Positions 1 to 6,773 of a stretch of DNA of 26,866 nt are shown here, piece by piece. Numbering within the stretch: position 1 is the first letter of the stretch; every line of letters begins with the position of its first letter. A program made the translations under genes and the position numbers. Origin of the DNA: Bifidobacterium breve. GTDB taxonomy: Bacteria > Actinomycetota > Acidimicrobiia > Acidimicrobiales > Ilumatobacteraceae. A model generated the notes under the pieces. The model did not search any database. It saw nothing but the letters and a program-made list of their open reading frames with translations, and was not told the origin of the DNA. The DNA lies in the NCBI GenBank assembly GCA_945869715.1, contig CAMBPP010000007.1, positions 1-26,866 on the forward strand, read 5' to 3'.

Positions 1-2040
1 ATCGGCATAGTCGTAGTGCATGTTGACGCTCATTGGACCAGGGCGGTACAGCGCAACCACAGCAGCAACATCTTCAAGCGCATTTGGCGCAAGAGATTTG
101 AGCAATGCGCGCATGGGCGGGCTTTCTAACTGAAACACGCCAATGGTGTCGCCGCGAGCCAAGAGGTCGAATGTTTGAGGGTCGGTTAACGACACTGTAT
201 CGATGTCGAAGTTGGGGTCATAGCTGGCGCGCACCATTGCCATGGTGTCGGTGATGACATCGAGGTTACGCAAACCAAGAAAGTCCATTTTGAGAAGACC
301 AAGCGCTTCTACTCCGTGCATTTCGTACTGAGTAACAACCGGAGACAACTCTGCACTTTGACCCGGGTCGGGTTTGCGTTGAATGGGCAAATACTCGGTG
401 AGTGCCTCACGAGTAATAACTACAGCAGCTGCATGAATTCCGTCGGAGCGCTTGAGGCCTTCTAAGCCCATTGCCACTTCCACAACGCGCTTGACGTCGG
501 GGTCGGAATTAACAAGCTCACGTAGTTCAGATGATGCCCGAAAGCCGTCGTGATGCTTTGCCTCATATTCAAAGCAGTATTTCAACGGAGTATCACGACC
601 CATCACCAACGGCGGCAGGGACTTTGCAATTTTATCGCCCAACCCGTATGGGTAACCGAGAACGCGTGCGGCATCGCGCACGGCATTACGGGCCTTAATG
701 GTGCCGAAGGTAATGATTTGGGCCACGTGGTCGCGACCATATTTTTCCGTTGCATAACGGATCATTTCTTCACGGTAACGAGAGTCGAAGTCCATGTCGA
801 TATCGGGCATTGATACACGGCTCGGGTTCAAGAAGCGTTCAAAAAGAAGGTCGTATTTAATGGGGTCGAGATCGGTAATGCGCAATGCGTAGGCGACAGC
901 GCAACCGGCTGCCGAACCACGACCAGGCCCTACACGGATGTTGTTATCGCGCGCATGTTTAATGAGATCCCACACAATGAGAAAGTACGAAGCGAAGCCC
1001 ATGTCGATAATGACTTTGATTTCAAATGCGAGCCGTTCGACAACTTCCTTTGGCATTTTTTCACCCCAGCGGAACTTTGCTCCTTCAGTGGTGAGGTGTT
1101 GCAAGTACTCTTCATCGTTGGCAAAACCTTCAGGTACTGGAAAGTCGGGAAGGTGTACTTGTTCAAAATCGATATGGACATTGGCGCGCTCTGCGATCCA
1201 TAACGTGCTGTTGCAGGCCTCTGGGAAATCACGAAAGAGCCAGCGCATTTCAGCAGCTGATTTGAGATAGTGCTCTTCGCCTTCAAACTTAAACCTGTTG
1301 GGGTCAGACAACAATGCCCCTGTTTGCACACATAGCAAAGCATCGTGTGCCGTGTGGTCGTGACGCTGCGTGTAGTGCGAGTCGTTGGTTGCAATGAGAG
1401 GAGCATTAATTTTCTTTGCGATTTCGATGAGTTTAGGATTTGTTTCTAGCTGTGCAGGAATACCGTGATCTTGCAATTCCACAAACAAATTGTCGCGACC
1501 AAAGATGTCTTGCAAACGTGAAGCCTTTTCCAGAGCACCTTTGTCGTCACCACGTAACAGCGACTGCAAAACATGCCCGCCTAAGCAACCTGTTGAGGCA
1601 ATCAGACCTTCGCTATATTTTTCGAGCAGTTCCCAGTCAAGGCGGGGCTTGTAGTAGTACCCCTCGAGGAAAGCCAGGCTTGATAATTGAATGAGGTTGC
1701 GATAGCCGGTGGTATTTTCTGCAAGCAACGTGAGGTGGTAGTACAACTTGCTACCTGACTCGGTATCGCCACCCGTGTCGTCGATGCGGCCACGTCGCGC
1801 CGGGCGCTCGTGGCGTGACTCGTGCGCCATATAGGCCTCGGTGCCAATGATGGGTTTAATGCCCTGGCTTTTACATTCTCGGTAAAAGTCGAGCACCCCG
1901 TACATGTTGCCATGATCGGTAATACCTAGCGCAGGTTGACCATCGGCCACTGCCGCCGCCACAAGTTCGTCGAGGCGTGATGCACCGTCGAGCATTGAGA
2001 ATTCGGTGTGAACATGGAGGTGAGTAAAAGATTCAGTCAT
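1..2040 (-). CDS. dnaE: DNA polymerase III subunit alpha, N-terminal 680 residues (partial)
   Basis: This is the replicative DNA polymerase catalytic subunit; it is open to the left edge, so the C-terminal part (about 500 residues in the usual 1,150-1,200 residue protein) lies outside. The N-terminal PHP domain keeps metal-ligand residues: HLHVH (His9, His11), LDGA (Asp18), TDHGN (Asp42, His43), GTEAY (Glu68) and a later NDSHY. The polymerase core shows VGPGRGSAAG and MPDIDMDFD with catalytic aspartates near residues 413 and 415, then QIITFGT, FLGLRNLDVI and VFQLESPPMRALL. The sequence resembles mycobacterial DnaE1, whose PHP domain is a proofreading exonuclease; that activity here is inferred from the retained residues. 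The ATG at 2040 has no obvious Shine-Dalgarno sequence. It follows bpa by 62 bp. Identification is very secure. Confidence 0.97.
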   Translation of the reverse strand, partial: MTESFTHLHVHTEFSMLDGASRLDELVAAAVADGQPALGITDHGNMYGVLDFYRECKSQGIKPIIGTEAYMAHESRHERPARRGRIDDTGGDTESGSKLYYHLTLLAENTTGYRNLIQLSSLAFLEGYYYKPRLDWELLEKYSEGLIASTGCLGGHVLQSLLRGDDKGALEKASRLQDIFGRDNLFVELQDHGIPAQLETNPKLIEIAKKINAPLIATNDSHYTQRHDHTAHDALLCVQTGALLSDPNRFKFEGEEHYLKSAAEMRWLFRDFPEACNSTLWIAERANVHIDFEQVHLPDFPVPEGFANDEEYLQHLTTEGAKFRWGEKMPKEVVERLAFEIKVIIDMGFASYFLIVWDLIKHARDNNIRVGPGRGSAAGCAVAYALRITDLDPIKYDLLFERFLNPSRVSMPDIDMDFDSRYREEMIRYATEKYGRDHVAQIITFGTIKARNAVRDAARVLGYPYGLGDKIAKSLPPLVMGRDTPLKYCFEYEAKHHDGFRASSELRELVNSDPDVKRVVEVAMGLEGLKRSDGIHAAAVVITREALTEYLPIQRKPDPGQSAELSPVVTQYEMHGVEALGLLKMDFLGLRNLDVITDTMAMVRASYDPNFDIDTVSLTDPQTFDLLARGDTIGVFQLESPPMRALLKSLAPNALEDVAAVVALYRPGPMSVNMHYDYAD

Positions 2041-2102
2041 AGTGGCGTCAGAAAGGCGAAACTACCAAACCCGTGTGACGCGGGATGAAAAAGACCGACT
2101 GA

Positions 2103-2528
2103 TTAGAGATATTGACCATTATGACCAGTTCCCGCTTCGGGGCCTTGGCCAGTAGGCAGTTGGCGAATTTCTTCAAATTGCTGACGCGCTGCCATTTGTT
2201 GAGCGAAAAGAGTGGCCTGAATTCCATGAAACAAACCTTCTAGCCAGCCAACGAGCTGAGCTTTGGCAACACGAATTTCCGCTTCGCTCGGAATTTCACC
2301 ATCGGTGAATGGCAAGGCCAGCATTTTCAATTCCTCTTGCAGATCGGGTGACAACGCGTCGCCTAATTCCAAGATGGAGCGTTCATAGATTTCTGCCATT
2401 CTTTCCCGACTTGCTTCGTCGAGGCGAGTGGCATGAGCTTCTTCGAGCAACTGCTTCACCATTGAACCAATACGCATGACCTTGGCGGGGGCCGTCACGG
2501 TTTCCACTAGTTCATCGGAGGTGCTCAT
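2103..2528 (-). CDS. bpa: Bacterial proteasome activator Bpa
   Basis: The 141-residue product matches the actinobacterial Bpa (Rv3780-like, DUF2587) family. It contains AKVMRIGSMVKQLLEEA, LDEASRERMAEIYERS, the conserved block AQLVGWLEGLFHGIQ followed by FAQQMAARQQ, and ends in GHNGQYL. In the family, the helical protomers form a ring and the C-terminal GQYL docks into the 20S proteasome to open its gate without ATP. A start at 2564 would add 12 residues (MLQCRTPLGCDC) unlike the family. The ATG at 2528 has AGGA about 10 nt upstream and gives MSTSDELVET, so I prefer it. No proteasome subunit genes lie in the window. The gene sits between the phosphodiesterase and dnaE, all reading the same way. 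The exact GQYL ending makes the call strong. Confidence 0.93.
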   Translation of the reverse strand: MSTSDELVETVTAPAKVMRIGSMVKQLLEEAHATRLDEASRERMAEIYERSILELGDALSPDLQEELKMLALPFTDGEIPSEAEIRVAKAQLVGWLEGLFHGIQATLFAQQMAARQQFEEIRQLPTGQGPEAGTGHNGQYL

Positions 2529-2567
2529 ACAGTCACATCCTAGAGGGGTGCGGCACTGAAGCAAGAC

Positions 2568-3692
2568 TTATGAGCGATGAACGAGTAGTGGCACATACAT
2601 CTCATCGGCAGTAAGCGAACCATGACGACATACGAGCTGAAAAGGCCCAGAATCGGCTGGGTCAAAGAAGGTCACTGGTTCAAACGGCACAAGCGCGACT
2701 TCCCCGAGACGCCTTTGCACAACAGGGCGCATAACGGGGCCAAACCAATGCTCGTCAAGTATTTGTTCTTGAGAACGCACCCACGCGCAATAAGAAAACT
2801 TTTCGGCACATACTTCTAACAATTGAGCTTCCATGCCTCTGCGTGCGTGAAGCCAGCGGAAGCGGCCCTCGCCACTTTGAGTACGCACAAGGTTCATAAC
2901 ATCGTTATCGAGCCGCACCACGTTGTCATTGACATGCACTTGACCATGATCGGCAGTTACATACAGCGCGGTATCACTTGGCAAACGGGAAATGATGTCG
3001 GAGATGAGTGCATCGACAACGCGAAGTTCTGCATCGTAGAAAGCACCGAAACCTCTTTCATGCGCAATTTTGTCAATGCCGTCGTAATACGCATAGACAA
3101 AGTTTTCACCCGCATTGAGGAGTTCTTCAATGATGACTGGAATACTTGAGGACACTCTCCATCCGTGATGACGAACGCCTTTCAAATGCGCTTCAGTGAA
3201 ACCACTGCCTTCTAACTCTGCTTTTGAAATGACAGGAACCGACGAACCCAAAAATGGAGGAAAAGGCTGCACATCATGTGGAGGAAATTGACGTCGCAAA
3301 TCTCCCTTTTCATCGGCCCATCGCAGAGAGTTCATGACATATGAGTCAATTTGCATTCGGTAACCAACGATGCCGTGTTCGCCCGGAGCCAAACCTGTTG
3401 CAATAGAAGTCAGTGCTGTGGCTGTTGTTGTGGGAGCAACACTGGTGATGCGAGAAGCCGACATGTTTGCCATGGTCGGTGCGAGCGCTGTGCGCTCCTG
3501 AAACTGGTTCCACCCCAAACCGTCAACAATGAGTACCACAGCCCGCTTTGCCCCAACAGCAGCAACTGGAAGCCAGTCAGGAGCATTCCCTGGGTGAGTT
3601 GATTGAGGCGACAAAAGGTACGGAATGATGTTGCAAATTGCCCCGCCAAAGAAATCTGGCAAAATGGGGACAGGGGCAACATCTAAAGGCAC
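2568..3692 (-). CDS. Alkaline-phosphatase-superfamily phosphodiesterase / nucleotide pyrophosphatase
   Basis: This looks like a type I phosphodiesterase/nucleotide pyrophosphatase with two metal ions and a threonine nucleophile. From the start at 3692, the first metal aspartate is in VVLIVDGLGW (Asp57) and the nucleophile region is SVAPTTTATALTSIATG (Thr88-90). Further ligands fit YYDGIDKIAHERG (Asp204 or Asp207, His211), YVTADHGQ (Asp248, His249) and the late CRHGSLTADEMYVPLLV. The natural substrate cannot be told. I see no clear signal peptide. The reading frame is open back to a GTG/ATG at 3737/3734. I chose GTG 3692 because AGGTGG lies about 12 nt upstream and because it leaves room for promoters towards the divergent Rrf2 gene. 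The PILPDFFGGAI stretch is family-like, so the start cannot be much later. Confidence 0.85.
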   Translation of the reverse strand: MPLDVAPVPILPDFFGGAICNIIPYLLSPQSTHPGNAPDWLPVAAVGAKRAVVLIVDGLGWNQFQERTALAPTMANMSASRITSVAPTTTATALTSIATGLAPGEHGIVGYRMQIDSYVMNSLRWADEKGDLRRQFPPHDVQPFPPFLGSSVPVISKAELEGSGFTEAHLKGVRHHGWRVSSSIPVIIEELLNAGENFVYAYYDGIDKIAHERGFGAFYDAELRVVDALISDIISRLPSDTALYVTADHGQVHVNDNVVRLDNDVMNLVRTQSGEGRFRWLHARRGMEAQLLEVCAEKFSYCAWVRSQEQILDEHWFGPVMRPVVQRRLGEVALVPFEPVTFFDPADSGPFQLVCRHGSLTADEMYVPLLVHRS

Positions 3693-3753
3693 TACTGCAG
3701 TGAACCACCTCACAATGGCTGAACACAACGCCATCACCCCGTACGATAGAGAT

Positions 3754-4206
3754 GTGAGAGTTTCTACCCGTGGCGACTACGCCTGCCGAGCACTTCTCTC
3801 ACTTGCCCTGCACTCAGACAGCTCTGGGCCTACCTCTGTACGAGACATCGCTGAGCGCACCGCACTACCCCAGCCGTATCTTGAACAAATTCTTCTTGCG
3901 TTAAAAGGAGCCGGGTTGGTGAAATCAAAGCGTGGAGTAGGTGGTGGCTACGTATTGGCCCGCGACCCTGCAGACATCAAATTATCTGAAGTCATTTCCG
4001 CTGTCGATGGACCCATCACCATTGGCGACTTTGGGCAGCCCCACGAAGACGAAGCATGCAACCATGAAGGTCAATGTGTGCTACTTGCCATTTGGGGTGC
4101 CGCTGGTGACCACATGAAACAACACCTTGAGCAATACACACTTGCTGGTATTGCAAACGCAGCACGCGGCGTTGCACCGTGGCCTGCTATTGAACACACC
4201 CACTAA
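3754..4206 (+). CDS. Rrf2-family transcriptional regulator
   Basis: This is the only gene on the plus strand. The start region VRVSTRGDYACRALLSLALH matches the usual Rrf2 N-terminus (M-R-I/V-S-T-R-G-D-Y). A winged helix-turn-helix follows (SVRDIAERTALPQPYLEQIL, then LVKSKRGVGGGYVLARDP and LSEVISAVDGP). The C-terminal part has two cysteines, CNHEGQC. IscR-type members use three cysteines to bind an Fe-S cluster, and here the third position is Trp, so cluster binding is uncertain. GTG 3754 gives 150 residues and the family-like start; in-frame ATGs at 3715 and 3625 add non-family residues and run back into the divergent gene. Its stop codon overlaps that of rluD. The target genes are unknown; the divergent phosphodiesterase and itself are candidates. 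Confidence 0.88.
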   Translation: MRVSTRGDYACRALLSLALHSDSSGPTSVRDIAERTALPQPYLEQILLALKGAGLVKSKRGVGGGYVLARDPADIKLSEVISAVDGPITIGDFGQPHEDEACNHEGQCVLLAIWGAAGDHMKQHLEQYTLAGIANAARGVAPWPAIEHTH

Positions 4207-5129
4207 GAGTCGGTTTTGCCTAAGCCCTCCAACAAGATTGAAATGTCACTTGGCATCGGCGCATCGAATGACATCGCTTCACCAGTGACAGGGTGATCAA
4301 ACCCTAATTTCACTGCATGTAGAGCGGGTCTCGAAAATGGAAGCCCAGCTCGTGCGCCGCCATATGTTCCGTCGCCAACGACGGGGTGACCCACTGCGGC
4401 AAGATGCACGCGAATTTGGTGCGTGCGCCCTGTTTCCAAACGGCAACGAACCGTGCTGACCGGTATCGGCGTATCGAACTCTTCGGTGACTTCATAGTGG
4501 GTACGCGCAAATTTGCCATCAACAACAATGGTCATCCGCATCACATCGCGAGGGTCTCTACCAATAGCCGCATCGACCACTCCTGATGGTGCATCGAAAT
4601 GACCGACCGTTAATGCAAAATATTCTCGTTTCACTGTTCGATCGCTCAGTGCGTCGACCAGAGACTCATATGCATTTTGTGTGCGTGCCACCACCATTAA
4701 TCCGGTGGTACCAATATCGAGACGGTGCACAATGCCTGGACGCATGGGCTCACCCACCCCGGCAACTTCTGGGTAAAGAGCCAAAATGCCATTCACCAAT
4801 GTTCCTGTCATATTGCCTGCGCCCGGGTGCACCACAAGACCGTTGGCTTTATTGATGACGACCACTGAGTCGTCTGCATGGACAATGTCGAGCATGACCA
4901 ATGGGTCACCTTGTGGAAGTTCTTTTTCAGGCACGCGCGTTGGATCGATGGAAATTTTCTGACCCGCTATTACTTTCACCTTGCCGCTGGTAGACACCAG
5001 GTCATCAATGGAAACGCCGCCAACGCTGATGAGCGACGATGACTGCGCACGACTAATGTCGGCGAGCAACGCAACAACGCGGTCGAGACGATCTCCTGCT
5101 AACGCTGGGGGGAGGATTTCTTCAATCAT
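4203..5129 (-). CDS. rluD: RluD-type 23S rRNA pseudouridine synthase
   Basis: The product (308 residues) isomerises uridines in 23S rRNA to pseudouridine. An S4-like RNA-binding domain occupies about residues 10-70 (GDRLDRVVALLADISRAQ). The catalytic domain follows, with INKANGLVVHPGAGN and the signature HRLDIGTTGLMVVART, whose Asp138 is the catalytic residue, and later CRLETGRTHQIRVHLAAVGHP. The frame is open to 5216, but that extra stretch reads through lspA. ATG 5129 has ACGGAGAAG just upstream and overlaps the lspA stop as ATGA, which marks it as the true start and points to translational coupling. The rRNA site cannot be fixed from sequence alone, so RluD is used in the family sense. lspA-rluD pairing is common in actinobacteria. 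Confidence 0.94.
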   Translation of the reverse strand: MIEEILPPALAGDRLDRVVALLADISRAQSSSLISVGGVSIDDLVSTSGKVKVIAGQKISIDPTRVPEKELPQGDPLVMLDIVHADDSVVVINKANGLVVHPGAGNMTGTLVNGILALYPEVAGVGEPMRPGIVHRLDIGTTGLMVVARTQNAYESLVDALSDRTVKREYFALTVGHFDAPSGVVDAAIGRDPRDVMRMTIVVDGKFARTHYEVTEEFDTPIPVSTVRCRLETGRTHQIRVHLAAVGHPVVGDGTYGGARAGLPFSRPALHAVKLGFDHPVTGEAMSFDAPMPSDISILLEGLGKTDS

Positions 5130-5584
5130 GACTTCTCCGTTCGAAATGAGGTGAAAACGAGAAGTGCTCCACCAATACAAATTGCCGCATCGGCAATATT
5201 GAAAACTGGCCACCACTGCAAGTCGATGAAATCAACGACAGCACCATGTAACCACGCATCGCCGCGAAACAGACGATCGACAATGTTTCCTGCAGCGCCA
5301 CCGGCGACTAAGCCAACAAATACCGCGCTACTGAACGAAGATCTCCGCATACCTACAAGCAAATACGCCACGACGATCATGCCAAGTACCCCAATAATGG
5401 GGCCAATTCCTGTTCCTTGAGAAAATGCCATACCGTTGTTGAACGACAAATTGAACCGCAAACTTCCCAGCACGTCGATGACGCGACCATCGTCCAAACG
5501 ACTCACAGCCCAATGTTTAGTAATTTGATCGAAAGCCACTACTCCACTTGCAACCGCAAGTGAAGACCGGCGCAGAGAGGTCAC
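5126..5584 (-). CDS. lspA: Lipoprotein signal peptidase (signal peptidase II)
   Basis: LspA is an aspartyl protease of the cytoplasmic membrane that cuts signal peptides from diacylglyceryl-modified prolipoproteins. The 152-residue length and four hydrophobic segments fit the family. Motifs are FDQITKHWA (residues 18-26), NLSFNNGMAFS (45-55), GGAAGNIVDRLFRG (95-108), VVDFID with the likely catalytic Asp118, and FNIADAAI with the second catalytic Asp132. The start is GTG 5584, overlapping the stop of the upstream DksA-like gene as GTGA. Its own stop overlaps the rluD start as ATGA, so the three genes look translationally coupled. Confidence 0.96.
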   Translation of the reverse strand: MTSLRRSSLAVASGVVAFDQITKHWAVSRLDDGRVIDVLGSLRFNLSFNNGMAFSQGTGIGPIIGVLGMIVVAYLLVGMRRSSFSSAVFVGLVAGGAAGNIVDRLFRGDAWLHGAVVDFIDLQWWPVFNIADAAICIGGALLVFTSFRTEKS

Positions 5585-6699
5585 CTGCGGCCGAATGTGC
5601 CGACTCGCTCTTCAACGAGTTCTGTGGTCCACGGAATTGCTTTCAAGCGCTCCCGTGGAATGGGCTTACCCGAATGTTCTGAGTAGCCGTATTCGCCCGC
5701 CTTAATGCTCTCTAGTGAAAGGTCGATTTGTTCAACAATGTGACGCGCCGAAGCCGACAAGGTGAGATCACGTTCGCGTTCAACAACCATGGTGTCTCCC
5801 TCGCCACCTTCGTCATCAAATTGAACATCTCCCATTTCAGCATCAGCAATGAGAGCGTTTGCTTCGTCTTCAAGACGTGTTGCTTGCCCAACGAGACTGA
5901 CGCGCTCTGACTGGAGTATCTCACGCTGCGCTTGGAGGAACTTGAGATCAAAATCTTTAGTTGGGGTGATTCCATCTTGAACAGGCAACTTTACGATGAC
6001 TGGTTTTTCCAAAGCCTTCGCTTTTTTCTCTGCAACCTTGCGAGCGGCTTCAGCGAGCCTCTCAGCTTCTTTCGCTATACGAGCAGTTTCTTTTTCGGCT
6101 GCCTTGCGATCTGCTTCGGCCTGCTTTTTAGCTTCTTTGGCGAGGCGCTCTACTTCTTTTTCTGCAGCTTTCCGCTTGGCAATTACCGCCTTTTCAGCAT
6201 CGGCTTTTTTCTTCGCTATCTCTTGTTCCTTTTTTTGTTGAGCAAGAATTTTTTCGCGAGCTTTCTTCTCTTCTGCTGCGGCTTTTGCCTTGGCGCGCGC
6301 GAGCTCCGCAGCAGCCTTTGCCTTTGCACGTACTGCATCGGCAGCAGCCTTTGCTTTAACAGCTTTTTCGCGCTGTACGGCAATCACTTTTGCTTTTTTT
6401 TCTGCAGCAATTTTCTTTGCTAGTTCAGCTGCTTTTTTGGCAGTTGCTACTTTTTTCAGGTCGATTTTTGGAGCAATTTTTTTTGCTACTACCTTTTTAG
6501 CAACAACTTTTTTGGATACCACTTTTTTGGCAGGTGCCTTTTTCGCTATTACCTTTTTGGCAGGAGCCGACTTCTTAGAGCTCACAGTTTTTTTAGACAC
6601 GGATTTTGCGGATGCTGATTTCTTTGCAACAGGCTTCTTTGCCGCCGACTTCTTTGCTGGCTTCTTTGCGACCATGCTCACACCATTTCCGTTTTCCAC
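5581..6699 (-). CDS. DksA/TraR-like protein without zinc cysteines, fused to a lysine/alanine-rich H1-like arm
   Basis: The 372-residue product has three parts. Residues 1-75 are rich in KK and AKK patches like the tails of bacterial histone-H1-like proteins. Residues about 76-243 are an Ala/Lys/Glu-rich helix likely to form a long coiled coil or charged single helix. Residues 244-372 match the DksA/TraR/YocK-type C-terminal domain, with LSLESIKAGEYGYSEHSG, GKPIPRERLKAIPW and LVEERVG. At the four zinc-cysteine positions I read Ser, Ser, Leu and Glu, so the zinc finger is lost. DksA relatives bind RNA polymerase; the basic arm suggests nucleic-acid binding. Both roles are inferences. GTG 6699 is preceded by AAGAGAAG; ATG 6675 (MVAKKPAKK) is an alternative. 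An A-rich coding strand with A8 runs reflects the lysine codons. The stop overlaps lspA. Confidence 0.85.
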   Translation of the reverse strand: MENGNGVSMVAKKPAKKSAAKKPVAKKSASAKSVSKKTVSSKKSAPAKKVIAKKAPAKKVVSKKVVAKKVVAKKIAPKIDLKKVATAKKAAELAKKIAAEKKAKVIAVQREKAVKAKAAADAVRAKAKAAAELARAKAKAAAEEKKAREKILAQQKKEQEIAKKKADAEKAVIAKRKAAEKEVERLAKEAKKQAEADRKAAEKETARIAKEAERLAEAARKVAEKKAKALEKPVIVKLPVQDGITPTKDFDLKFLQAQREILQSERVSLVGQATRLEDEANALIADAEMGDVQFDDEGGEGDTMVVERERDLTLSASARHIVEQIDLSLESIKAGEYGYSEHSGKPIPRERLKAIPWTTELVEERVGTFGRR

Positions 6700-6745
6700 A
6701 AAAGACTTCTCTTGACTGGTCTATCTTGACGGTGGATGATACGTC

Positions 6746-6768
6746 ATATTGGGACCAAGTCCCAATAT
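6746..6768. other. Perfect 10-bp hairpin/palindrome between ileS and the DksA-like gene
   Basis: ATATTGGGAC (6746-6755) and GTCCCAATAT (6759-6768) are perfect inverted repeats around a 3-nt loop (CAA). The site lies 6 bp beyond the ileS stop. It could be a factor-independent terminator for ileS, but no U-tract follows it on the minus strand. It could equally be an operator: on the minus strand TTGGGA within it lies 18 bp from TATCAT, a possible -35/-10 pair for the downstream gene. The structure is certain; the function is open. Confidence 0.6.
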
Positions 6769-6773
6769 TTCCC

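Noticed and set aside
930..1406. Minus-strand frame of 158 codons inside the dnaE region
   Set aside because: It is out of frame with dnaE, whose continuous match to polymerase III alpha covers the same bases.
3625..3753. Longer Rrf2 protein starting at 3625 or 3715
   Set aside because: The extra residues are not Rrf2-like and overlap the divergent phosphodiesterase; GTG 3754 begins with the conserved family start.
5932..6423. Phe/Leu/Cys-rich plus-strand frame of 163 codons
   Set aside because: It is the antisense of the lysine/alanine-rich DksA-like gene; Lys codons read as Phe on the other strand, and no ribosome site or family likeness is seen.
6280..6560. Short direct repeats resembling an array
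   Set aside because: They are irregular lysine and alanine codon repeats within a gene; there are no constant repeats with unique spacers, so this is not CRISPR.
6290..6715. Ala/Phe-rich plus-strand frame that looks like a membrane protein
   Set aside because: It is another antisense shadow of the same low-complexity coding region.
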